Assembly (NCBI GenBank): GCA_003116975.1
Contig: BGKB01000016.1
Span: forward strand, 623,127 to 687,126
Source of the DNA: Aurantiochytrium sp. KH105
Lineage: Eukaryota > Sar > Bigyra > Thraustochytrida > Thraustochytriidae
Direction: 5' to 3'
DNA: 64,000 nucleotides
Within the stretch, counting starts at the first letter, position 1. Every line of letters begins with the position of its first letter. A program made the position numbers and the translations under genes. The notes under the pieces are model-generated. The model was given only the letters and a program-made list of their open reading frames with translations. It was not told where the DNA came from and did no database searches. Shown piece by piece: positions 28,745 to 38,034 of this stretch.

Positions 28745-31399
28745 TTACGCAACCGGCAGACCCGCGACGAGAGAGGCGCGAAAGTCGAGGGGAGCAAAGG
28801 CAACACCGTCACCCTTGTAGAACTTGTTCTGGAACTCGACCCAAGCAAGACGCAGACTGTGCAGGAAGCACTCGAGGTTATCCATGCACATGAGAACGGC
28901 AAAGGTGATGGCAGCAAAGATGGCATAACCAGCAAAGGCGAGGATAACGCCCATGGCCGAGTCGTCCGGAAGGTAGTCCAGAAGGGCCTTTTCGAGGAAG
29001 ACGGAAGCGAGCTGAGAGTGGGCAAGCGAAAGAGCCCAGAGACGCAGATAGGAGGCCGTGTTGGAGATGCAGCCGAGGGTAAACTCAATCGTCTCGATGG
29101 CCTGGTGGATCCAGATGTCGCCAGCAGAGTGCTCCTCCTCTTCACCGTGGGGCGGCGCCGCAGGCGAGAGGGTGGTACTGTCACCGTGGCCATCGTCGCC
29201 AAGCATGAGCTCGTTGCCTTCGTCGAGGTGAGCCTGCGAGTCCTGGACGCCGCTGCTCGATCCGTTGGCGCCGTGGTGATCGGCACCGTGATGGTGCTCG
29301 TTCTTCATGCGCTTGATGAGAAAGTAAGGCTTGGGAATCAGCATAAGGGGGACGTTGATGACCGCAAGCAAAAGGAGAATGGCCTGCACGGTGCCCTGGC
29401 CGCTGTAGAGCGACTCCTCGATAGGAACGCTGCCAGGCTGAAGCGCAATGTTGATGAGAGTCGAGAGAAGTGCCGGCGGGTTCGTGCAGTTGTCACGACC
29501 GCAGTCCGACTCGAGCCAGCCAAGGGACCACTTGTACAGGATGAGAAAGCACATGTAGCCAAAGAGAGCGCCCATGAAGATAATCATGGGGATGGCCTCG
29601 AACCAAAGGTCCAGGTTGTGCAAGAGTCCGCGATCCTGAAAGTACAGCGCATTGAGAAGACGGTGGAAGAGACCCATCATCATGTGCGTGACACCAAAGA
29701 TGACGGCCATCTTCATCTTGAGCGAGTTGAAAAAGAGCAAGTCGTTGTCGGCGCGATGCCACGTGGGGTCGACACCGAGCGGGTAGGTCCAATCCGGATC
29801 AGGATTAAAGTGGATGGTATCGCCGTGAGCCGTCTCGTTGACGATCCACTTGCTGGGCCACAGACGCAAACCCATGGCAAACCAATCGTTGTAGATGAAA
29901 CCGCAGTACGTGGCGAAGAAGCCCATGAGAACAATGACGTAGCGACCGCCAAAAACCATGTCGCCGAGCTCGTTCTGGCCCTTGAGCTTTTCAAAGTCCT
30001 TCTCCTTGAAGACAATGTAAAGCGCAAAGATGGTCAAGAGGAGGCCATGACCGATGTCACCAAACATGACGCCAAAGAAGAAGGGAAAGGTGATGACCGT
30101 CGTGAGGGCCGGGTTGGCCTCATGGTAGCGGGGCACACCATACGTGTCGACGATGACCTGAAAGACACGCGTGAACTTGTTGGTGCGGAAAAAGGTGGGC
30201 GGCGTCGAGGGCCACTCGGACTGGGGCACGGCGTTGACCGAGCTGGGCATGACGTTGGAGGTACCAGACTCGGCATGGGCACGCGCGATCATGTCGGCGA
30301 CCTCTTCGCGCTTCGTAGCAATCACCCAGCCCTCACCGCGGAGAACACCCGACACGTCATCGGCAAAGTGGTTCATCGTGTGGTAGATGGACTTTTCGCG
30401 CATGGCGATCCACTTCCAGACCTCGAGGTACTGGGCAACCTCGGAAAGAAGAGACTTGATGTCAGTCTCGTTCTTTTGGAGAACGCGCTGGCGATCGTTA
30501 ATGTCCTCGTGGACCTCGCGGAGGCGATCCTCGATGGCAGCAACGTTGCTTAGATCCGGGATCTGGTAGAGGCGGGCCTCAAAGGCGTCACAAATGCGGC
30601 GGATCTTTTGCTCAATGTAGGGAGCCTGAAAAAAGACGATAAAGACATCCTTCATGAGGGTCTCACCAGTCTCAACGTTCTTGATGGTGTCGTCATCAAT
30701 GTCGTAAAAGCGCATGAGGCAGTTTCCGCGCGTGCTGCGGAAGACCATGCGCTCGAAGCGGTTGCGGTTCTCGCGCGTCACGACACCCGAGATGAAGCGG
30801 AAGCGCAGAGCGTTGTCGTAGGTGGCGCCACCCTCAACATCGCCGCTGCCCGAGACCTCGACGCTCTGCGCGTCAAAGGTGGCGTCCGTGACGTTCTCCT
30901 GAGCGTAGGTCTTGGCCTGCTGCAGGACGTGGCGCAGCTCGATTTGAGCAAAGTAGTCGTTGCTCAGCGTCGAGTTGTACATGTTCAGCTGGACGAGCTC
31001 CGACTCCTTTTCGTCGACGTGGTTCTCGAGGTTGTCCATGTAGTTGACCTGCTGGCGCGAGACCTCGTTGTCGGTGCCCTGGCGTTGATCGAGCCGGTCG
31101 AGGAAGGCGTCGACGCTGGGGCTGCCGATGGCGGGGATGTTGAAGCGGTTGAGCTGCTCCTCCAGGTACCGGAGCTTGCGCTCGACCTGGTCGCAGCGCT
31201 GCACTTCGTTCACGTAGCGCCGCTGGAAGACGGTCTTGTCGGCGTTCAAGTCGGTGAATTGCACGGCGCCCATGCGGCCTACCTGGGACAGCACGCGGTG
31301 CGCGCAGTCCTCTTGGAGCACCACGTTGATGTACTCCATGTCAGCGGAGCGAAACCATTCTTGCACGCCGCGGATACTGTTGCTCTCCGGCGCCGCCAT
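28745..31399 (-). CDS. V-type proton ATPase subunit a (V0 sector)
   Basis: 884 residues from ATG 31399 (MAAPESNSIRG); the frame is open farther upstream but without a credible start. The N-terminal half matches the cytosolic domain of Vph1/ATP6V0A: the RSADMEYINVVLQED start, GAVQFTDLN and RRYVNEVQRCDQVERKL. The C-terminal half has about eight membrane helices, including GVMFGDIGHGLLL, VIFGVTHMMMG and the SYLRLWALSLAHSQLASVF helix carrying the essential arginine that protons pass during rotation. Length fits the family (820-860) with a longer soluble loop before the last helices (NEHHHGADHHGA... SAGDIWIHQ). V-ATPase acidifies vacuoles, endosomes and Golgi. It is adjacent to a second membrane protein gene on the same strand, with no sign of co-regulation. 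Confidence 0.95.
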   Translation of the reverse strand: MAAPESNSIRGVQEWFRSADMEYINVVLQEDCAHRVLSQVGRMGAVQFTDLNADKTVFQRRYVNEVQRCDQVERKLRYLEEQLNRFNIPAIGSPSVDAFLDRLDQRQGTDNEVSRQQVNYMDNLENHVDEKESELVQLNMYNSTLSNDYFAQIELRHVLQQAKTYAQENVTDATFDAQSVEVSGSGDVEGGATYDNALRFRFISGVVTRENRNRFERMVFRSTRGNCLMRFYDIDDDTIKNVETGETLMKDVFIVFFQAPYIEQKIRRICDAFEARLYQIPDLSNVAAIEDRLREVHEDINDRQRVLQKNETDIKSLLSEVAQYLEVWKWIAMREKSIYHTMNHFADDVSGVLRGEGWVIATKREEVADMIARAHAESGTSNVMPSSVNAVPQSEWPSTPPTFFRTNKFTRVFQVIVDTYGVPRYHEANPALTTVITFPFFFGVMFGDIGHGLLLTIFALYIVFKEKDFEKLKGQNELGDMVFGGRYVIVLMGFFATYCGFIYNDWFAMGLRLWPSKWIVNETAHGDTIHFNPDPDWTYPLGVDPTWHRADNDLLFFNSLKMKMAVIFGVTHMMMGLFHRLLNALYFQDRGLLHNLDLWFEAIPMIIFMGALFGYMCFLILYKWSLGWLESDCGRDNCTNPPALLSTLINIALQPGSVPIEESLYSGQGTVQAILLLLAVINVPLMLIPKPYFLIKRMKNEHHHGADHHGANGSSSGVQDSQAHLDEGNELMLGDDGHGDSTTLSPAAPPHGEEEEHSAGDIWIHQAIETIEFTLGCISNTASYLRLWALSLAHSQLASVFLEKALLDYLPDDSAMGVILAFAGYAIFAAITFAVLMCMDNLECFLHSLRLAWVEFQNKFYKGDGVAFAPLDFRASLVAGLPVA

Positions 31400-32213
31400 C
31401 TTGTCCTTTTTCTCGTGCGCGCCGCGGGGCGCGGGCACGGTCCAAGTGCGGCTCGATGAAGATGAAGAAGAAGAAGGCGCCGCTGGGGCGGGGCGCGGGC
31501 GCGGGGCGCGGCGTGGGGCGGTACGCGTGCGGTCGCGCGGGCGGGCGGTAGCGAGCGCGAGCGCGAGCGCGGGGGCGACGCGGCGCGGCCGAGTCACGCC
31601 GGCTCGAGTTGAAGGGTCTGCACTGCGCGAAGTTGAAACTTTCACGCGGCGCTGAAAAGGCAGCATGGGCCCTCTGTTCTTCACTGTGACTTCTTTTTAT
31701 AGTGAAGAGTACTCTGGGCGATCCTGCATTGCAGGTTTTTTCAGGCAGTGTAGATGAGAGGAGCCTTTACTGGGAGGATGAGGTACAGTGTGGTGAGAGA
31801 AAGAAGGAGGGGGGAGAATTTGGCGGAGGCATAGGTCCGGCAGAGACGGCGCCACTGGCGTGCACAAGCTGCAGCCTTGCGGCCACTCACACTGGCAGTC
31901 AAAAAAGGTAAGGGCGAAGCACAAAGCGATCTTGGGAGTAAATGCCAGCGGCCAGCTGCGGCGCGGCAGCCTGCTGCAGTCTCTGGTGATTGGTGGTGAA
32001 GAAAATGTTGACCGGCCAGCCACCATTGACAGCAGAGGTGGCAGCCGCATAATGATATAAGGTCATTACCGTAGAAGAGAAGACAAGCATGAAAGAGCTT
32101 GGGTATGGTGCTTGCAAAGGCTCTGGCTGCTGGCAGGCACAGCTCTTCTGTTCGTCCGTGGCCAACCAAGAAAGGAGCAAAGAGGGTAATAAAGTACAAT
32201 TTTTTTTTTATAA
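31400..32213. other. Intergenic region
   Basis: Upstream of V-ATPase a, with a GCGAGC tract (about 31550-31572), and downstream of the channel gene. 31700-32200 shows no gene. Confidence 0.5.
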
Positions 32214-33986
32214 TCAGGAAGATTTGCCGGGCGGCGATGAAAGCTGGAGTTGAGGCAAGGCGCGAAGGGCCTCGCGAAGATAGAGCCACCGCGCAGATTG
32301 CTTCCAGGCACCCAGAGAGCGGTCGAGAGCCAAAAGCACAATGTGACGAGGGACAAAGACCATTTCCGTAAAGGTGAGGAAACCGACGCTGACAAGATCG
32401 ACAAGGGCCGGATGGCCTTGCTCGAGCAAGACCTGGCCGACGCCGATGACCGAGCCTGTTGTGAGCATGCGTATGGCAGAAACCCGACCCTTTTCTTGCG
32501 AATACTCGGCGTGAATCGCAGTTCCCAAACGCAAGACAAAGAGACCACGCGTGTCTTCCGCGTCAGCGTGTAGACGCATGCTCTCACCCGGCGAAAAGTC
32601 GAGAAACTCACAGGCATCGGCAACAGAGAGCAGCGTCGAATGCGTCACAAGACGCAAGTAAGGCACGCAGCGAATGGAGCTGTCGACAAGCATGAGCGCA
32701 GAGGAGCGTCGAAGCTCGGGGGGCAGCGCTCCAAGAATGGAAAAGGCCTCCTCCATGGTACTCTGCGCAGCGTCCTTTCCTCCATTTCCGCGTAGGTTTT
32801 TGATGCGAATGTAGTCTCGAATGCGCTCCGCGAGAACGCGATGATCGTGATCCGAGCCACTGTTGGGCTGTACCGAGGTCTTGTCGCCAGCGATGGAATC
32901 GTGATCCTGGATTGCCTGCGTTGGTGCGACGCTAGCGCGCGCCGGAAATTGGGCAATCAAGGTGTTTGCGGCATCCATGCGAGAGCGGAATGCCTCATGC
33001 TCTGCATTGAGCGAGGAAGCGATTGTGACGGTGCTACCAACCACGTAGGCCCAGCAGATGCCCGCGAGAAGCATGAGAATCGAGGCGACCCACCACTCGA
33101 GAGGTGTGTACGGGGAGAGGGTGCCGTAGCCAATACTGGTGAGCGTCTGAATGGACCAAAAGAGGGCGAGAACGTAGCGATCAAAGCTGTTCTGCCACCC
33201 GATAGGGTCGAGACCTGTGGAGCCTGCATTCTGGTCGACGTATGCGCTGATCCAATTGTCCGTCTCCGCCAGGGCGTCGCCGAAGCCTCCTGCTTGGGCA
33301 AGCGCAATAAAGACCCAAAAGCAGGCGAGCCAATGACTCACGAGCGCGAGTACAAAGACAAACCAGAGGAGCTGCAGATAGCTGGATTTGACGTGAACAC
33401 GAACATTGGCAACGAGCTCGGACGTGTTGAGAATTGTCGAAGCGCGCGCGAGACGCGCAAATTTAAGCATCTCAATAATCTTGAGGAGAATGATCCACTC
33501 CTGCCGGATATCGGCACGATTTGTGCCATCGCCGACGTTGCGACCGTAGGCGGCAAAGACGACAGTGCTGGGGAAACAGGAAATGAGGTTGAGCACGAAC
33601 ATGCCTCGTAGATAGCGCCGCTGGATTTCCTTGAGGTCCAGGAGAAGGTGCCCATTGGCGTCATGGAAGGATCTGAAAAAGTACAAGAACGTATCAATGA
33701 AGAAAATGGTGTTCATGACGAGGTTGATGGCCAGCCAGACGTTATTGACCAAAAGATAGTAGCCGCCGCTCACGCCGATTTGATATGGCAGAGTGAACGA
33801 AAGAATAAAGAGGTTGAGCAACATGATGCCGTCCCACGTCCGAATGATTTTGTTCGAGGGATAGACGATCCACTTGGGTTTACGTAGAGCGTAGCTTGCC
33901 CTTACGCGCTCCACCTCGGCAGCGACGGCTCGCTCCACGTCTGTAGTGGGCGGTCCCGCGCCCGGTTCCAGTTTGTCTTGCCTCAT
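32214..33986 (-). CDS. Voltage-gated/CNG-superfamily potassium channel-like protein
   Basis: About 590 residues from ATG 33986 (MRQDKLEPG); the preceding 54 residues of open frame are basic leader-like sequence. Six hydrophobic segments: S1 begins about IIRTWDGIMLLNLFILSFTLPY; S4 is weakly charged (KIIEMLKFARLARAS); then S5, a pore helix and selectivity filter TLTSIGYGTLSP, whose GYG indicates K+ selectivity, then S6. The region after S6 (about 440-590) has a C-linker-like helix set and a part resembling a cyclic-nucleotide-binding fold (FSPGESMRL, RGLFVLRLGTAI, GSVIGVGQVLLE), as in EAG/HCN/CNG and plant AKT channels. Whether it binds nucleotide is not visible. Plasma or endomembrane location is unknown. 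Confidence 0.82.
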   Translation of the reverse strand: MRQDKLEPGAGPPTTDVERAVAAEVERVRASYALRKPKWIVYPSNKIIRTWDGIMLLNLFILSFTLPYQIGVSGGYYLLVNNVWLAINLVMNTIFFIDTFLYFFRSFHDANGHLLLDLKEIQRRYLRGMFVLNLISCFPSTVVFAAYGRNVGDGTNRADIRQEWIILLKIIEMLKFARLARASTILNTSELVANVRVHVKSSYLQLLWFVFVLALVSHWLACFWVFIALAQAGGFGDALAETDNWISAYVDQNAGSTGLDPIGWQNSFDRYVLALFWSIQTLTSIGYGTLSPYTPLEWWVASILMLLAGICWAYVVGSTVTIASSLNAEHEAFRSRMDAANTLIAQFPARASVAPTQAIQDHDSIAGDKTSVQPNSGSDHDHRVLAERIRDYIRIKNLRGNGGKDAAQSTMEEAFSILGALPPELRRSSALMLVDSSIRCVPYLRLVTHSTLLSVADACEFLDFSPGESMRLHADAEDTRGLFVLRLGTAIHAEYSQEKGRVSAIRMLTTGSVIGVGQVLLEQGHPALVDLVSVGFLTFTEMVFVPRHIVLLALDRSLGAWKQSARWLYLREALRALPQLQLSSPPGKSS

Positions 33987-34396
33987 CGTTTTGCTTTCCT
34001 TGTGACAGCGCAGCTGCGATGCCTTGCCGCGGAGCTGGCACACAGCAACTAAGGCCGCTAACGCCCGCACGTCCCGGCACTGGCGGTGCCGTGCCTTTGT
34101 CTCGAGCCGCGTGCGCGTGCAGGAGCGCGAGCGCAAGCGCAAGCGCAAGCTCCGTGATTGCAGTGTTTAGTATATACCAAATATCTCGTCTTTCATTGCC
34201 AAACAACGAACAAACTGAGCTAGTACTATTGTATCGAGAGTGAGTGAGTGAGTGTGTGAGCGAGTGACTTGTTGGAGCAAAAAACACTTTCTTACCCCCA
34301 AGGCGTCCGTCGCAGCGTCTTACGGCCCTCGTCAGTCAACTTTTTTGATTGATTTAGTTTCGCAATGTAGTTTCGAACAAGAAAAGATAAAAATCG
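33987..34396. other. Intergenic region
   Basis: 5' side of the channel gene and 3' side of FEN1. A GCGCAA repeat (about 34125-34150) and a GAGT tract (about 34240-34262) are seen; no gene. Confidence 0.5.
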
Positions 34397-35590
34397 TTAG
34401 CGCCTTCCGCGGCCACGACCCCGCTTGACTCCCTTGCCACGCTGCGCCCCTGCCTTGCGCTTGAAGCCTACAGAAGACGAAGCGCCGGCAGCGCCCGGCT
34501 TGGGCTTGAAAAACGTCTCGAGTCGAGACTGTGATGTCTGTGCCTTGCTCTTTTCGAGTCGCTCGAGCGCAGCCTTGACGCGCTTTTCGTCAAATCCCTT
34601 GGACTCGACAAGAAATTTGAGAAGTTCCTCCTTTTGGACAGCCTCAAACTTGAAGTCAAGGTCTTTCCCGTCGTGAACTGCTGGCGTGCGGAAGATCTCG
34701 CGAATGCGATCGAGATTTTCGGTGAGCGAAGTCGGAATGTCGTACTTGGCTTCCTTGCCCACGACCTCGAGGACCTTTTCGAGGGTCTTGTTTTCGCGAA
34801 TGTACTTTAGCGCCTTTTTAGGGCCAATGCCCTTGATGCTGGAGCAATAGTCGCAGCCGCAGAGGATACAGAGGTCAATGAACTGGTCCATGGTGAGCTC
34901 AAGTTGCGCGAGAACCTTGTCGAGGTGGATCTCGACAACAGGCTGGTTTTGCGAGTCAGGAAGCGTAAGGCGGCGCAAGAGAATGGGTGCGCCGAATGTA
35001 AGGGCATCCATGTCTTCCGTGGCGGCGGCGAAGACCTTGCCCTTTGCGCAAAGCTCGGCGCACTGCGCCTCGGCCTCGCCAGGTGCAAGGACAATGGGCA
35101 GGCCCATGAGGCGCAATAGCTTTTGGACGTCTTCATTGTGCTCGCGCGTAACGCGAGTTGTGCGTTTCGAGGCCTTTTCGATCTCCTCTTGGGCCTTTTC
35201 CTGATCCTCGGCGTCGCGGTGCGCCTCTTGGGCCTTTTGCAGATCAGCCTCGGCCTTGGCCTTGGCTTCCTTGCGCTTGGAAATCTCGTCGCTCTTGAGC
35301 TCGGGCGCCTTGCCATCAAAGACGAATACGGGCTTGAGACCCTTTTGTAAGAGGTTGATGGTTCTGTAAAAGAACCCGCTTATGTGTGAGGTTACCTCAC
35401 CGGCCTCGTTCATGAGGTGCTGCGCGGGCGCCCCTCCTGCACCCGCTGTGCGCACCATGACGAGAAAGGCGTACATTTGCATTGAGGCATCAATCGCCAC
35501 GGTGCGGCCCATGTAGCTGGTCTTTTCCGTCTCCTTGTAGCATCCTGGCGCCTCCTCGTCCAGCAGCTTCATGAGCTGCTTGATGCCCAT
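34397..35590 (-). CDS. FEN1: Flap endonuclease 1 (FEN1/RAD27)
   Basis: 397 residues, close to human FEN1 (380). It starts MGIKQLMKLL, and the initiator-Met-Gly-Ile is where FEN1 makes its N-terminal glycine. The N-domain has VAIDASMQMY with the first catalytic Asp, and VFDGKAPELK; the I-domain has LAPGEAEAQCAEL and AATEDMDALTFGA with catalytic acids; GCDYCSSIKGIGPKKAL is the helix-hairpin-helix. The C-terminus carries a PCNA-interacting peptide QSRLETFF and a basic tail (RGKGVKRGRGRGRR). FEN1 cleaves 5' flaps in Okazaki fragment maturation and long-patch base excision repair, in nucleus and mitochondria. It is divergent with the Yip1-like gene at 36075, sharing a 484-bp promoter region. Confidence 0.97.
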   Translation of the reverse strand: MGIKQLMKLLDEEAPGCYKETEKTSYMGRTVAIDASMQMYAFLVMVRTAGAGGAPAQHLMNEAGEVTSHISGFFYRTINLLQKGLKPVFVFDGKAPELKSDEISKRKEAKAKAEADLQKAQEAHRDAEDQEKAQEEIEKASKRTTRVTREHNEDVQKLLRLMGLPIVLAPGEAEAQCAELCAKGKVFAAATEDMDALTFGAPILLRRLTLPDSQNQPVVEIHLDKVLAQLELTMDQFIDLCILCGCDYCSSIKGIGPKKALKYIRENKTLEKVLEVVGKEAKYDIPTSLTENLDRIREIFRTPAVHDGKDLDFKFEAVQKEELLKFLVESKGFDEKRVKAALERLEKSKAQTSQSRLETFFKPKPGAAGASSSVGFKRKAGAQRGKGVKRGRGRGRR

Positions 35591-36074
35591 GGTCTCGTGG
35601 TCTGTCTGTGTGTCGAAAGGAGGCGGTGGTTGAGTTGACGCTCGCTTCAGACTCGTGTCCGGGGCTCGAGCGCGGCGCGGGGCTCCTTTGAAGACAGCCG
35701 GGCTTTACGCGCAGCGCAGACCCTGTCACGAGCTTGCCTCGCACGCTCGTCTCCTGTCTCCGATCTGCGCCGTCCGCGTCGGTCCGCGTTGCGGTGGTTG
35801 GGTTTCTCCTTTGTTTCGATTCGGGCCTCTCACAGTCAAGTCGCGCCCACAACCCAGTCGCAACCCAGCCAAAAAAATGAAAATCGACGATCGAAAATCG
35901 AAGAAAAAGAGGTAAACCGAGGTAGTAGTAAAGTAGTAGTAAACCGTTTCTGATCGACGCATTGGCAGAGCAGAACGAGAGCGCGACGCGTGCGCGCAGC
36001 CGGAGAGAGGCGGCGCGCGGAAGCGGCGCGGCAAGGAGCGAGACAAGAGACGGGCGAGGGCAGAGCGGGACTCC
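35591..36074. promoter_or_regulatory. Shared divergent promoter region between FEN1 and Yip1-like gene
   Basis: 484 bp between two divergent start codons. TGTCTGTGTG (about 35600-35612) lies just outside FEN1. No motif can be assigned firmly; the region must contain both promoters. Confidence 0.5.
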
Positions 36075-36953
36075 ATGACGACCCAGAAGAGACGCTCGAG
36101 CACGTCAGAACACGGCGCGGAGGGCGGCGTTCAAGACGAGATGGAGGCGAGCGGCGGCAGCGGCGCCCTCGCGCGCCACCGGCTGGACAAGGACGAGGGC
36201 GTCGGAGTAGAGATCTTGGCGCGGCAGGAGTTGGCAATTCTGATGGAAATGGCCAAGCCGTACTTGGAGAATGTCGAGACCAAGGTTGTCCTCCGGCGGC
36301 TCGTTCACTCGCTGGTGCCCATGCACAGGCCGACCGTCGCCCTCATTGCAGATCCGGACCTCTACGGCCCGATCGTGCTGACAGCGACGAAGGCCCTCCT
36401 TTTGCAAGCCGCCGGGTTTTCTGTCCTCAGCGGTATTCTTGTGGCAATATTCTACTGGGTGGGCCTGTCTGGAGGCCTCTATCTCGCGTCGAGGCGCATT
36501 TTGCACGAGTACAGAATCATCTCCGGTGGTTTGGGTGTCGATCCTGCATCGCAGGAGCTCGATGAGGAGCGAGGTGAGGCATCCTTGGACGAGGGCCAGC
36601 GTGAATCAAATCATGGCGGTGATGACGTGGCTGTTAACGACCACGACGATGATGGTGACAAGGGCCGACACGTGTATCTGAGACCGCTTCGCCTGGATCA
36701 GTTGTTTTGCGTGTGCGGCTATGGTGTGTTTTCGCATTGTCTACTTCTTGGTTTAACGCCGACATCGGGCGGCGGCGTATTCCTGGTGCTTTGCAAACTC
36801 AGTGTACTGCTTTCTAGTAGCGCTTGCATCGCTCTCGTCGTTTTTCGAAGCATGTCTGTTTTAGCAAATGCGCAGACCGCGACTGCTTTGGGCGCGGGAG
36901 TAATTGTGCTTCATGGTCTAGTTTGGCCCGCGCTCTTGGGGTTACTTCCCTGA
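36075..36953 (+). CDS. Yip1-domain family membrane protein (YIPF3/4-like)
   Basis: 292 residues. A hydrophilic, charged N-terminus (1-95) is followed by a DPDLYGPI motif (about 98), the hallmark just before the first helix in Yip1/Yif1 proteins, and by five hydrophobic segments. An acidic insert (about 155-196) separates helices 2 and 3. YGVFSHC near the third helix resembles the conserved YG turn. The Yip1 family binds Rab GTPases and helps ER-Golgi vesicle traffic and Golgi shape. The order of hydrophobic stretches and the C-terminal WPALLGLLP fit YIPF3/4 better than YIPF5. Start ATG 36075 (MTTQKRR) is the first in frame and follows a GC-rich leader. Confidence 0.68.
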   Translation: MTTQKRRSSTSEHGAEGGVQDEMEASGGSGALARHRLDKDEGVGVEILARQELAILMEMAKPYLENVETKVVLRRLVHSLVPMHRPTVALIADPDLYGPIVLTATKALLLQAAGFSVLSGILVAIFYWVGLSGGLYLASRRILHEYRIISGGLGVDPASQELDEERGEASLDEGQRESNHGGDDVAVNDHDDDGDKGRHVYLRPLRLDQLFCVCGYGVFSHCLLLGLTPTSGGGVFLVLCKLSVLLSSSACIALVVFRSMSVLANAQTATALGAGVIVLHGLVWPALLGLLP

Positions 36954-37230
36954 TGTGACACCCAGTAAATGGAGTCTTGTATTTTGATTGTGTGAACTTG
37001 CCAAAAAAAATATATATCCTAATCTTGAGGGAGCATTATGCGGTCTAGACGTCAAGAGATTCTCGAGGGTCTTAGTACAGCCTTTCAGTCCCTTTTAGAA
37101 TTCCTCGCTTCTCAAAAAGGAAAAACGATCATCACGCACCTATGCTGACCTCGTCTCGTCAAAGCTTTTTGCGCCATTGGGCCTCACGGTCAAACCCCTT
37201 GAGGAAAAAAAAAAAAGAACGAAAAAAGAA

Positions 37231-37320
37231 CCGCGCGAGCCGGAATCGAACCGACAACCCATGACAAGTAAATTTCTGGATTTTAAAGAAAGTCATGGGG
37301 TCAACCTTTGACATCGCACG
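37231..37320 (-). tRNA. tRNA-like Pol III gene with putative intron (isotype uncertain)
   Basis: Read on the minus strand, the ends CGTGCGA and TCGCGCG form a full 7-bp acceptor stem (one GU). A T-arm GTCGG-TTCGATT-CCGGC with B-box GGTTCGATTCC precedes the 3' end, and oligo-T runs follow downstream. An anticodon stem ATGAC/GTCAT encloses about 26 nt, more than a 7-nt loop, so an intron is inferred. The D-arm is short (GTCA/TGAC with a 5-nt loop), which weakens the call. The anticodon cannot be fixed by eye: TCT or TTC are possible frames of the loop. A genuine tRNA gene is likely but not certain. Confidence 0.6.
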
Positions 37321-37429
37321 AACGAAAAAACTAATACAAAGGCGCATTGCAATTGCCTATATACATTGGGAATGATAAGCGCAAAGCCCGGTCGTTATAA
37401 AGGAGTTTACCATGATCCAAATTCGAACT

Positions 37430-37564
37430 CGTTCACGGGCCGAGGTGGCCGTCGACTTTTACGCCCCCGAAAGGGAGCACAAGTTGGTCGTACTAAACGT
37501 ACGATCGAAGATTGGAAATTCTCTATGAACAGTCGAAGTCTAGGTTCAACTCCTGGGTGAGCGT
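37430..37564 (+). tRNA. tRNA-like Pol III gene with long putative intron (isotype uncertain)
   Basis: Ends CGTTCAC and GTGAGCG form a perfect 7-bp acceptor stem (one GU); the T-arm CTAGG-TTCAACT-CCTGG contains B-box GGTTCAACTCC; a D-stem GGCC/GGCC with loop GAGGT fits the A-box region; and TTTT plus a T10 run follow within 30 bp. The anticodon stem TCGAC/GTCGA encloses about 75 nt including a CCCCCGAAAGGGAG hairpin, which implies a long intron. The loop starts TTTTA, so anticodon TTT (Lys) or TTA are possible readings; the variable loop is short. It is arranged head-to-head with the tRNA-like gene at 37231-37320. Confidence 0.58.
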
Positions 37565-38034
37565 CTTCTTTCCCCTTTTATTTTTTTTTTACCGCAGCCG
37601 CAGCGTCCGTGCAGGCCAGCCGAGCGGAGCAGGCCAGGAACCTCGAGCGAACAGCCACCATGGCCACTGCCAGCTGCAGCTGGCCGAGGATCGCGGTACG
37701 AATCGCGATCGTGCGCGCGAGGGTTGGCAGGAGAACGCAGCTTAACGAACCGTCCGAAGATCCAGCGCAGAACCGCCTCCGATCTCGCAGAGAACCAAAA
37801 TAGTCTCTGTATAAATTTTCTTGCTTCTACTACTACTTATACAAGTGCAAATTGAGTTGAGTTGACTGTGAGTTCGAGAAAAGAAAGAAAAAGTGATCTT
37901 GCAGTCTTCGTGGCACCCAAGGCTGTTTGTCGTGCAGCCAGGCAGGTGCTACTGCAACAGCTTGTGCAAATCCCAAGTGCAAATCCCAAACGGCGGCAGC
38001 AGGACTTGAAGAAAACCGCGAGTTTTGAGGCAGC
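37565..38034. other. Intergenic region
   Basis: 3' of the tRNA-like gene and 5' of the 2121-residue protein. A T-run at 37575-37590 is the likely Pol III terminator. No other feature seen. Confidence 0.5.

Noticed and set aside
28682-30553. Plus-strand ORF of 623 residues
   Set aside because: Antisense to V-ATPase subunit a; composition is that of a reverse-complement shadow.
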